From contig CAUYUJ010009779.1 of NCBI GenBank assembly GCA_963575745.1, positions 1,114,664 through 1,178,663 of the forward strand: a DNA stretch of 64,000 nucleotides. Direction: 5' to 3'. The notes below the pieces were generated by a model. It searched no databases and was not told where the DNA came from. It saw only the letters and a list, made by a program, of their open reading frames with translations. Numbering within the stretch: the stretch's first letter is position 1; each line of letters opens with the position of its first letter. Source of the DNA: Prorocentrum cordatum. Taxonomy: Eukaryota > Sar > Dinophyceae > Prorocentrales > Prorocentraceae. Below are positions 49,800-59,480 of the stretch, in pieces. The translations under genes were made by a program, and so were the position numbers.

Positions 49800-50380
49800 C
49801 AGGCCTCCCTCGGGCCAGAGGTCGCTGGAGCCTCAAAGGCTGCGGACGGCTGAAAGCTGGCAGCTGACCCGGGCAGTCTGGGAAACCCGTGGTCACGCTG
49901 GCCCTGCTACGGGCGACGGGTGGCTTAAGCATCAGGCTCCGAAGAGATGCCCTCTGGAGCAACATTTTGGGCATCTTGGGGCTATCTTGGCTGTCTGGAG
50001 CTGTCTGGGGCTGTTCACGTCGTTTTGGCCCTGGGGCTTCGTGGAGCCCTCCTGGTGCTCTCTGGGACCGTTACGGGGGCTCGTAGAGTCCCCTTGGGAT
50101 GCCTGGGGAGCATGTCGAAAGGTGCCTGGGCGGTCCTGGAGACAGCGTGTTTCCCAACCGGGGACTCAGGTGGCCCACTGTTTGGCGCCCATTTCCTCGG
50201 AGAAGCTCCTGGCAGGGTAGGAATCACAGTGAAATCGTGCTTCAAAGATCGTACGGCAAGCACGGTGAAGGTGACACAAGCCCATCGTCCTGCGAATCTC
50301 GGGTCCCGAGACGCAGCGCACCACACCGCTAGCCTGGCGCCCCTCCCTGAAGTACCCTTCCCTGCATCAGAGCTCGATCC
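49800..50380. other. No recognised gene; weak family T-like sequence
   Basis: 49960-50060 contains TTGGGGCTATCTTGGCTGTC-like units resembling family T. Otherwise nothing was recognised. Confidence 0.35.
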
Positions 50381-50382
50381 TC

Positions 50383-50512
50383 AGTACCCTCCTCCCTAAG
50401 TACCCTCCCCTTCCCTAAGTACCCTCCTCCCTAAGTGCCCTCCTCCCTAAGTACCCTCTACTTCCCCTTACCTGCATCCAAGTACCCTCCTCCCTAAGTA
50501 CCCTTCCCTTCC
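50383..50512 (+). repeat. CCCTAAGTACCCTCCT tandem repeat
   Basis: About 16-bp units of CTAAGTACCCTCCTCC repeated six to seven times with substitutions. Confidence 0.85.
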
Positions 50513-50701
50513 CGCCAACCTACAGTCAACCCGTATCATGAGGATGCGCGATGAGGATGCAAGCAACTTGGAGGGCCATGTCAACGTTTCTCGGACGAGG
50601 TTGGCCGCTGGCTGGCCAAAGTCGCCAAGGAACGGGCCGGGGGGCAAGGATGCAATGGCACCCTTGGGAAGGTTGCCCATCCCTACTATGCGGGTTGCCT
50701 G

Positions 50702-50885
50702 TACAGTCGAGGCGTTGACCTAAGTAACCCTAAGTAAGGAACGAGGCCCCTTTCGCCCATAAACTCAACCTCGATTTCCTACGGAAAACCTCTGGAAAAC
50801 CCGAGGCACACTTGGAAGCAGTCCAGGCACACCGAGCCCCTCCCCAGCGAGAGAAGGGCTCCCTCTTCAGCGCCCCGACCGTACC
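50702..50885 (-). mobile_element. Family N element
   Basis: CAGTCGAGGCGTTGACCTAAG start and GCGCCCCGACCGTA end, interior AAGGAACGAGGCC as in 2219-2402. Confidence 0.65.
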
Positions 50886-50889
50886 CTTC

Positions 50890-53040
50890 CCTGCACCAGA
50901 GCTCCACGAAATCCAACCGACGTGCCCCCCCCCCATCCGCACAGCCCCCCGACGGCCACCACAAGAGGGGGCCGCAGCCCCGCCGGCACGCGGCGGCGCC
51001 CCCCCCCCCTACGGGGTGGGACCGCGCCCGCCGCCGTGCCCGCCACTCCGCTGCTCCGCCCCTGCCCGAGCAGCAGCAGCGAGCCCACTCCCGGGGCCAA
51101 GCTGTTCCTTACCTCAGCGCTCTGGCTGTCTCATCGGTCGAGCCATCTGAACTGCGCCAAGGCGCGGGCGAATCTCAAACATTGGCGGGGAAGCTGACGC
51201 CATCAGCTCGCACGACTGTCTACGGGCCTCCCAACTGTGCACCGACCTAGTTTGCTCACGGGCTGCATCCTCTTCCTTGTAGCACGCCTTCTCCGATCCC
51301 CACCATCAGTCTGAACGCACTGCATTCCCCACAATGGTCACATGTGTGCTCACGAGAGTCTCAACCCATGAAGCGACTCTTCGCTGTCGTCGCCCAACGG
51401 GAACTCCTCTGGCCCGAAGAAAAAGAATGCCTCGGGAAGAATGGGGCGCGCATGTGACTCGAATGCTCATGCTACCACAAGCGCCACACAATGGTGTATA
51501 TCGATCCTCTACCTTCTCGTCAAACCGTCTATCCAATCCGAAGTCCTTATCGCCTCATCATGCCACTGGATGCTCACTGAATCGTCATCATCATCATCAC
51601 CACCACCATCATCATTACCATCATCATCACCAACGCTGATCGGCCCTGTTGTAGCTGCACTGCAGGTAGATGCGTTAGTATGCAGCAGCGTTTATTCACA
51701 ATTGCGCTCACGATTCAACCGAGACGCAACCTGGCTGCTTACGAACCTACCGACAGCAACACTTGCCGCAAGCAGTTCACTCGCACTACAAGAAACGCAA
51801 CATCGACGAAGCACGGTACGTGTGCAGGAGAACTCTCGAACATCTGTGATAACCACGACATCTGCGACTGGACCCTGGATGAGGCCGGTAACTCCGTTAC
51901 CTCTTTGCGCAAGCGTGTCATGCAACCGTGCTACTTCTGGGCTGCAGGCAGAACGCCTGAGAGGCCGAGAGGCTCGCGCAAAGACTTTGGGGTGTCTTCG
52001 GCACGTCGCCGAAACACAAAGATAGCGTCTCCGGCCTCTCGGGTATAATAACAAGAGGAACATACTTCGGCCGGTGACAAAGACAACAGAACTTCAGACT
52101 CCGACCTTTTGCAACATAAGGAAGATTACGAGTACAAGGCTCATGAAGACAGGATAATGCATAGCAAGGAGAAAAAGTAACGTGTAACTTGTTGGTATTG
52201 ACATTTGCTGAACCGTAAGGCGCGGCTTTAGCTTAAGTCGGAGCAGCCTATGTCTCGCCAATTCGGACTAAGCCCTTTCTGCAAGAGGATTGGCGACAAT
52301 TCTGCGCAACGCGGCGATTTCAGCAGAGTGGGGAAGACGGAGCGCTTATCGAGGAAGTGTGAACGCTAACTGGCTGCACGTTATCACTTGTGTTCTGCGT
52401 CTTCGGTTCGTGTTAACCTGTTGTTCAACAGCATTGCACCAGGGCGTACGATCGCGCAGACTCGCAGCGACCCCACATCACCGAGGACCCTCGAATCATG
52501 ACAAAATAATGCCTGGTTGCTGGCTCCTGGGTCAAGAAGACCAAACGCATATCTACATATCTGTCGACACGCCCAACATCGCCGCGAGCACGCGGGGGGG
52601 GGGAGACGCCGTGTGGCGCTGCGCATGACCCAATCAACCGTCTGAGTCCCCAGATTTCCGGCGTCGTTGCTTATCGTGACGCGGCCCCCCAGGAATCCTC
52701 GATCGCTTCCTCGGGACCGGTCGCTCATGGTCTTTGACGGCACCAAGATCCGAAATAAACCTCCAGAGGCCCTCATTGAGCCAGAACACTCAGTGGCCCA
52801 AATGGATCAGGGCCGAATGGCCCGAAATGAACCAAGGCACTCAGGAGAGAATTAACCGTGTTTATCTTTCTGTGGCGACTCATGAGATCCTCCCATGTCA
52901 TCTCCCTGGCCCCTGCGAATCGACTCTAACTGGCCCTGGTCTACCCCAGTCCACGCTAGTCGACGCTAGATCGTCGCTAGTCAACGCTGGGTCGGCGCGG
53001 TCCCATCAATTACCAGACGCTGACGTACACGATGCATTCT
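50890..53040. other. No recognised gene; short ATC/CAC microsatellite
   Basis: 51585-51636 is an imperfect (ATC)n/(CAC)n tract. The 194-codon plus-strand frame across it (51441-52025) is low-complexity in the middle and unrecognised elsewhere. Confidence 0.4.
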
Positions 53041-53384
53041 GGAGGCGAGCAAGGTGTTTGTTGGCATGGGTTCCCACTGCACACGATCACTCTGGTAAGC
53101 AACACCACATGGGACGCCCGAATTGTCCGGGTTCATTGCCAGGGCAACGTCGGTTTGGGCCCCCGAGGCGAGAATCTGCAGCTACCCCTGACTGCCCCCA
53201 GCCCCGATGATTCGGGAGGGTTCGCATTGGCACTGCTCCTCGGGTTGAGCGGTACCAACGCGGCCGTACTCCTGATTCCATACCTGACTGCTGCATGTCC
53301 TGGCAGCGCGCGCCGAGCGGGTGGTGGAATAGGTGTGCCGTCTGAGGCCTCGCGGAGTGACCCTTTGATAGAAGAAAAGGTTAT

Positions 53385-53555
53385 ATAAACATAAGTTGTG
53401 GCGCTCCGCGCGGATTTCTTGGATCTGCGCTGGATCCCCCTCCCTGGCGCGCGGAGCGCGCCAGGAGCGGCGCCAGAGGCGCCGCTGTGGGGAAGCCCAG
53501 CGCGGATCCAAGAAAGCCGCGCGGAGCGCCACAAGTTTACGTTGTTATGGCGTGT
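53385..53555. mobile_element. Family J hairpin
   Basis: ATAAACATAAGTTGTGGCGC is inverted as GCGCCACAAGTTTACGTTGT. Inner CGCGCGGATTTCTTGGATC pairs with GATCCAAGAAAGCCGCGCG. Confidence 0.85.
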
Positions 53556-53609
53556 CTGCTTCTTCGAATGGAAATTCCCCGCCGCGTCTTCGCCTCGCCC
53601 TGTAGGTTG

Positions 53610-54455
53610 TAGATGCCATGACAATGGACTCTCTAACAGTCCTATCATGGAATTAAACGTGTTTAAATTACAGGAAAATTCCCTACCTAGGCTCTGCCTA
53701 GAAGGGTTCTTACTCTCTTAGCTGAAAGGGGCCGGGCAGTGGAACACGCCCCGGGCGGTTCCCCCAGTCCCCTGGGAGCGGTTCCCCCCAGTCCCCTGGG
53801 AGCTTTAGCTTGAGCTTTAGCTCTAGCTTAGATTTAGCTTAGCTTTAGCTTAGCTGTAGCTTAGCTTTAGCTTAGCGTTTCGCGTAGCTTTTCGCTTAGC
53901 GTTTAGCTTAGCTGTAGCTTAGCGTTAGCTTAGCTTGAGCTCAGCTGTAGCTTAGCTTTAGCTTAGCTTTAGCTTAGCTTTAGCTTAGCTTTAGCTTAGA
54001 TGTAGCTTAGCTTTAGCTTAGCTTTAGCTTAGCTTTGACTTAGCTTTAGCTTAGCTTTAGCTTAGCTGTAGCTTAGCTTGAGCTTAGCTGTTGCTCAACT
54101 TTAGCTTAGCTTTAGCTTAGCTTTAGCTTATCTTTAGCTTAGCTTTAGCTTAGCGTTAGCTTAGCTTTAGCTTAGATTTAGCTTAGCTTTAGCTTAGCTT
54201 TAGCTTAGCTGTGGCTTAGCTTTAGCTTAGCTTTAGCTTAGCTTTAGCTTAGCTTTAGCTTAGCGTTACTGTTACTACTAATGCTGCTTTCCTAGGGGAT
54301 TCAACTCCTAGGTAGGGTCGCACTGGGATAATCTTCTAAACCGGTTTGAAACATGAGTGTTTCATATGTCTAAAACATGTCTAACGCATGTTTTAGACAT
54401 CTGGAAACGTATTTGGCAGCACGCTTCCTCTCCATTGATCGTCCTCCACAACCTG
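53610..54455 (-). repeat. Family S repeat split by a satellite-bearing insertion
   Basis: 53610-53665 (CCTATCATGGAATTAA) and 54350-54455 (ACATGT palindromes, TAGACATCTGG, TTCCTCTCCATTGA) are the two halves of the 17430-17625 repeat. Confidence 0.6.
53683..54318. mobile_element. Element with CCCTACCTAGG ends carrying an AGCTTTAGCTT satellite
   Basis: CCCTACCTAGG near 53683 is inverted as CCTAGGTAGGG near 54308. Between them 53808-54268 is about 40 copies of an 11-bp AGCTTTAGCTT unit with point changes. Confidence 0.75.
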
Positions 54456-55090
54456 CAGGAAGCTCCCCCTGGCTTGCTGCCGACTCCGTCTGCATGCCTG
54501 GGGGCCACGGCCCGAGCCCGCTCGAGCGGGCTAACGGCTGCTTTGGGAAACCAAAAGGTACCGATACCGCTGCCCCCCGGACCTCTCCAGGGATGCGTTC
54601 TGACCAGGATCTCGAGGCGAATCCAGCGGTGGCGACGAGATCCTCCGAGGAGGCCCGGAAAGAGGAGAACGGCCGAAGGGTAGCGGTATGGGCACCTGTC
54701 CTCAACCTCTCCCCTTCCCCCGCCCTGCACAGTGGTCGGGCCTCCTCCTGTCGGAGAGGCTCTGCCCTCTTGCAGGGCCTGCTTGGGGGTGCCGCGGGGA
54801 GGGAGGGGAACCGCCGCCTCGGCCCGCCGGGCCACGAGGCGCCCGAGCGGAGCCATTTGGAGCAGGGCTGCCGGTCAGAGAGCGCCTTCCTCTGCTGGGT
54901 GCCTGTTCCTCCTCGGAGCTCTTGGCTGCTCCCCCTGCGCTCGCCCCCGGGGGGGGGGCCTCCGACAGCTCCTCCTCCAGGGTCAGCGGCTGCGCAAGCC
55001 GCCGGCCCCCCCCCCTTGGGGTGCCGGGGCGTCGAGGGCACCGCACGCCTGCCTGGCCCTGCGCGCCGTGCCGCGCGGAGCGCGAAGCGT
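54456..55090. other. No recognised gene
   Basis: GC-rich with several long chance frames on both strands. No motif. Confidence 0.4.
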
Positions 55091-55091
55091 G

Positions 55092-55157
55092 CTCGATTGA
55101 GCAGGGGCCGACTGTCCCGGCACGCCTGTCGTGCTACCACGGAGTGTTCTTAGAATC
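55092..55157 (-). mobile_element. Family G element, left-end fragment
   Basis: GAGCAGGGGCCGACTGTCCC to GTGTTCTTAGAA only. It is followed by GAACGCCCGAAATGGGCACG, also found near 40.25 kb. Confidence 0.6.
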
Positions 55158-55374
55158 GGGGTCGGCCAAGATGTGAACGCCCGAAATGGGCACGGAAACA
55201 GTGGGCACAATGCCCAACAGCAAATGCTGTCCCAATCCGAAATGGGCACGACTTTCAAATTTCACTACGCACTCTGTGACAACACATATCGTACGCATGC
55301 GACACTTCGATTCGATGTGACCTCTTCCTCCTTCCAAATGACCGGCGAAAAGGTCAAAAGGTCAAACAACCGAA

Positions 55375-55850
55375 CGACCGACCTGCCAACCAACCTACCA
55401 AACGCGCAAGCAACCAACCGACCGACCGAACGATCGGCCGACCGAACAAACGTCCGACCAACCAGCAAACCAACAAAACGACAAGCCAGCCAACCAACCG
55501 ACCAACCAACCACCCAACCAACTAACCAACCAAACGTCCAACCAACCAACCAACCGACGAACCAGCCATAGAACCAACTAACCAACCAATCAACCAACCA
55601 ACCGACACACCGACTGACGAACCAGCAAACCAACCAACCAACCAACCAGCCAGCCAGCCAGCAAACCAACCAACTAACCAACCAATCAACCAGCCAACCG
55701 ACACATCGACTGACGAACCAGCAAATCAACCAACCAACCAACCAACCAACCAACCAACCAACCAGCCAACCAACCGACAAACAAACAAACAAACCAGCCA
55801 GCCAGCCAACCAACCGACCAAACAACCGACCGACCGACAAAACAGCAAAT
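55375..55850 (+). repeat. AACC tetranucleotide tract
   Basis: Imperfect (AACC)n/(ACCA)n with GACC and AGCC variants, about 475 bp. The Trp/Gly/Leu/Val-rich minus-strand frame through it is a by-product. Confidence 0.95.
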
Positions 55851-56068
55851 CTTGGCACACCCCTCACACGGATCGTGCCTGGGTGACCCGAAACCAAATC
55901 TGAAACCCTCAGAGTTTGCATCCGCGGAGCGAGGCTCGAGGGCCCGGCGCGCGACGCGGCGTGCTCCCGACGCCGGCGAGAGCTCCCGAGCAGCCCGCGA
56001 AGGGCTCCCGCGGCTGGCCCGGCGACGGCTGCGCCGGGAGGGCGCGGCTGCAGCGTGCCGAGCTCTGG

Positions 56069-56310
56069 ACGAGGAGGAGGAGGATGACGAGGAGGAGGAG
56101 GAGGACGAGAGAGAGGACGAGGAGGAGGAGGAGGACGAGAGGGAGGACGAGGAGGAGGAGGAGGAGGAGGAGGACAAGGAGGAGGAGGAGAAGGAGGAGG
56201 ACGAGAAGGATGACGAGGAAGAGGACGAGGAGGACGAGGAGGACGAGAACGAGGAGGACGACGAGGAGGATGAGGAGGAGGAGGAGGACGAGGAGGAGGG
56301 GGGGAACGGC
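56069..56310 (+). repeat. GAGGAC/GAGGAG hexanucleotide tract
   Basis: (GAGGAC)n and (GAGGAG)n with GACGAG variants. The Asp/Glu-rich plus frame is not convincing as a gene because it lies on the strand opposite to all host exons. Confidence 0.85.
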
Positions 56311-56384
56311 GGGGAGCCCAACGAGAGGCAACGGGTGGGGAAACTGGACGCCGAGAACCAATGACGCTGGGCGTCCGAACTGGA

Positions 56385-56560
56385 ACAGCTGGTCAGCAGA
56401 AGGGCCCCACGTCATTGCTGCTTGAAACCTTGCCGAGCAAACAGCCGAAGCAGAAGCAACTAGACGACGGACAGGCAAATGGCCTTGACGTCCTCTGCCT
56501 GCTGGTCAGCAGAAGGGCTGCACAGGGCCGAGCGAGCAGAGGCAGAGGGCCTCATCCCTC
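56385..56560 (-). mobile_element. Family R repeat
   Basis: AACAGCCGAAGCAGAAGCAAC and GGTCAGCAGAAGGGCTGC as in 7383-7525. CTGGTCAGCAGAAGGG occurs twice, at 56389 and 56500. Confidence 0.6.
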
Positions 56561-56753
56561 TCGGGGGGGGGGGGGGGGCAGGGGCTTCGCTGTCGGCGGG
56601 CAAGCAAAAGGGGCAGGGGCAGAGGACGAGCACGACAATCCCGACCCCGACTGGGGAAACCTGGGCCCAGCTGGGCAGTCTCCCCCCCACCCCACCCCAC
56701 CCCGGTGCTGATGCGTGCCGCCTCCTTCGGGGCTCTGGAGCACCCATCCCCAC

Positions 56754-56881
56754 CTCGCCATCGCTCGGACGTCCATGCCCTGTGCCTTTTTCGGTCTCGT
56801 GCGTGTTTTTTTGTGTCAAATGATCGAGGATGCTCCTCGATGGTCCTCGCCGAAGGAAAAATGCACACGTCCGAGCGATGC
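56754..56881 (-). mobile_element. Family A introner just after an EF-hand exon
   Basis: 128 nt. Minus-strand donor CGCTTG/GCATCG at 56881 and acceptor GGCGAG at 56755-56754. Its donor lies 9 nt downstream of the in-frame TGA of the EF-hand frame. Confidence 0.75.
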
Positions 56882-56890
56882 CAAGCGAAA

Positions 56891-57046
56891 TCACGTCGTT
56901 TGGACATCGCGGTCTCTGGAAGCCTGCTGGAAGACCATCTTAAAAGGAGGGCCACAGCTGGCGTCAATCGGCGCAGCCCGGTGGGGGATTTGCTCCAAGA
57001 ATTCGATCAGCTCGTTCAGTTCGATGTAGCCGTCACCACTTTCGTC
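56891..57046 (-). CDS. EF-hand protein, last coding exon
   Basis: Follows a strong acceptor (TTTCTCTCTACGCTTCAG/GAC) at 57048-57047. The exon begins DESGDGYIELNELIEFL, a complete canonical EF-hand Ca2+ loop (Asp1, Ser3, Asp5, Gly6, Tyr7, Glu9, Glu12), then EQIPHRAAPIDASCGPPF and MVFQQASRDRDVQTT, ending at TGA (56891-56893). EF-hands normally come in pairs, so at least one more should lie in upstream exons, which I could not find in 57.1-57.7 kb. The protein is therefore an EF-hand calcium-binding protein of unknown full architecture (calmodulin-like, kinase or ion channel are all possible). If the GC donor CAG/GCTTCC inside the exon were used, the C-terminus would differ. Confidence 0.75.
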   Translation of the reverse strand, partial: DESGDGYIELNELIEFLEQIPHRAAPIDASCGPPFKMVFQQASRDRDVQTT

Positions 57047-57059
57047 CTGAAGCGTAGAG

Positions 57060-57660
57060 AGAAAAGGAAGATGTGAGAAATATGGACGAGTGTGGCAGGT
57101 TGTTGAAGGTGCAATGGAACCAACGGAGAGGAAAGCAGAATAAGGAAAAGATAGATGGGACTTCCGAAATGTACGGTTCATCACACAATCGCGACAGACC
57201 GAAATACGTGAAAGTCAGATCCAAGAGAAACGCAAGCGCAGTGTTCAAGCGATGATTGCGAACACAGATCGGCGGTAGGACTAAATCAAGTTGGTATCAC
57301 ATCAATAGACAGTGGACCCACTGGTGCGAGCAATGCGGGCGCGTACGTCTTCAGACATAGGTTTGCGAGCGTGGGCCCTGCAAGTGAGGTATCATGGTGC
57401 TCGGCAGTTAGTGGTGCACCCTATGTGTTGCAACGTATAGGGTGGTATGGACCAGTCGTACCAATACGTACATATATACATACACGATGCAACAATGAAG
57501 TGCGCTGCATATGATCGAATGGATGTGTGGGAATGCACGAGATTCAACCTGCCATGCGTCTTCGGCACCTGAATACATATGCATATACACGCAGCTGCAT
57601 GCTTGCAAATCCGACCATCCGTGTACAGATGCACCTATACATATGCGAAAGAGCGTGTTC
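57060..57660. other. No exon recognised; probable intron of the EF-hand gene
   Basis: Less GC-rich than its surroundings, with TACATATA/ATACACG-type runs near 57470-57490 and 57580-57650. Nothing coding was recognised. Confidence 0.4.
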
Positions 57661-57669
57661 TACCGCTGC

Positions 57670-58680
57670 TGGCGGAAAACCGGGGGGCGGTCACTACTGG
57701 TTCGAAAACCTCCCCCCCCACCCCCTCCGGAAAACCGGGGGGGGGTCACTACCGGTTCGAACCCCTCCCCCCCCCCCCCCAGTTCATCCTGAAAAGGGGG
57801 GGGGGTCACTACAGGTTCGAATCCCCCCCCCCCTTTCGAAAACCGAGTGGGGGTGCGGACAGTGGTGGGGACGGTGTTGGTGGGGACAGTGGTGAGGGGA
57901 CAGCGGGACAGTGGTGGGGACAGTGGGACAGTGGGACAGTGGTGGGGACGGTAGTGGTGGGGACAGTGGTGGGGACAATGGTGGGAACGGGGGGGACAGT
58001 GGACAGTGGTGGGGACGGTGGTGGTGGGGACAGTGGTGTGGGGACAGTGGGAATGAGGTGGAAACAGTGGGATAGTGGAGGGTACAATGGTGGTGGGGAC
58101 AGTGGTGAAGGCGGTGGCGAGGACGGCGGTGGGACAATGGGACAGAGGTACAGTGGGGACAGTGGTGGGGACAGTGGGGACAGTGGTGGGAACAGTGGGA
58201 CAGCTCAGTGGGACAGCGGAGGAGTCAGTGGGACAGCGGGGACAGTGGGGATAGTCGGGCAGTGGTTGGGTCCGTGGAGACAGTGGGGAGAGTGGAACCG
58301 TGGTGGGAACAGTGGTGGGAACAGTGGGGACAGTGCGACAGTGGTGGGGGCACTGGTGGGGACAGTAGGGACGGTGGTGGAACCAGTGGGGACAGTGGTG
58401 GTGAGGACAGTGGTGCTGGGAACAACAGTGGGATGTGATGTGGACGGTGGTAGGGACCGGGAGTCGTTTGCTGGCGGTGCGTGGGGGGAGGGGGGTCGAA
58501 CCGGTAGTGACCCTCCTCCGGTTTTCGAGGGGGGAGGGGGGGTTCGAACCGGTAGTGACCCCCCCCCGGTTTTCCAGATCTGGAGGGGGAGGGGGGGGGG
58601 GAGGGGTTCGAACCGGTAGTGACCCCCCCCGGTTTTCGAGGGGGAGGGGGGGGGGGGGGGGTTAGGGGAGGGGGGGGTCC
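57670..58680. repeat. Minisatellite bounded by inverted CCGGTTCGAACCC repeats
   Basis: Left side (57678-57840) has three units of AAAACCGGGGGG-GGTCACTAC-(C/T/A)GGTTCGAA-CCCCC. The right side (58490-58640) has three inverted units. Between them 57850-58440 is a GGACAGTGGTGG-type minisatellite with a unit of about 12 bp. Confidence 0.85.
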
Positions 58681-58869
58681 GGGGGAGGGGGGGGGGGAAA
58701 AGGCTCCGGCAATTTTCCACAGTAAAGCGGCGGTGGATCACGCTCTCTCACATATGCAAACACCTGCGGAACCAGAACAAATACGTAAACGATGTGCATG
58801 ACAAATATAGGAACAACATCCGCCACCGTGCCGCTGGGCACGGAATAGGCGTGTCCTCAGGTCGTTTGC

Positions 58870-59480
58870 CCAATCCCCTGAGCCTCAGTCCTCGACCCTA
58901 AGCATTCTTCAGTGGCACGGCCCCAAAATTCTGAAACCTGCTTGGACTTGGCCAAGAGGTCCCCGAATCGTCGAGCGATCGCTGCAATACGCTCAAGATG
59001 CCCCCCAGGCGGCCCAACAGGCCTCCAAGACGCCCCAACAGGCCTCGAATAAGCTTCACAACAGGGCCCCAAGAGTCAAAAATCATTGATGTCCTTGTTG
59101 TATGTGATGGTTTTTGGTGTTCTCGCCTTTTCGGTTTCACGACGCTCCTAGACGGCCCTAGAGGCCCCCAAGATCGCCCCAAGACGGCCCGAGGCATGTA
59201 AAAGACACCAGGACGGCCCAAGAGGGTCCCAAGACGGCCAAGAAGCGCCCAAGGCGGCCCGAGAGGCCCCGAAGGCGGCTCCAAGAGGGGGGCCCATGTG
59301 ACGGACATTTCGAGCCCTCGGCCCCGAGGGCCCCAAGAGGCCCCCAGTAGCCCCATGGAGGCCGCCAAGAATTCCCAAGAGGCCCCCAAGACGGCGCCAA
59401 GAGGCCCCCAAGAGGCTCCAAACCTGCCCTAAAGAGGCCCCCGAAGGCTCCGAAGGGATTCCAAGAAACACCCCTGGAAA
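58870..59480 (-). repeat. Family T array (CCCAAGANGGCC units)
   Basis: Units such as GGCCCCCAAGA, CCAAGACGGCCC and CCAAGAGGCCCC. Contains AAAAATCATTGATG near 59080, echoed at 62865. Confidence 0.75.

Noticed and set aside
51441-52025. 194-codon plus-strand ORF
   Set aside because: Contains an ATC/CAC microsatellite and no conserved segment.
55265-55921. Minus-strand ORF with repeated WLVGWLVGW that resembles a membrane protein
   Set aside because: A by-product of the (AACC)n tract; the period-4 repeat cycles Trp-Leu-Val-Gly in every frame.
55852-56364. Acidic Asp/Glu-rich plus-strand ORF of 170 codons
   Set aside because: It is the translation of a GAGGAC hexanucleotide tract, is open in the other frames too, and lies opposite to every recognised host exon.
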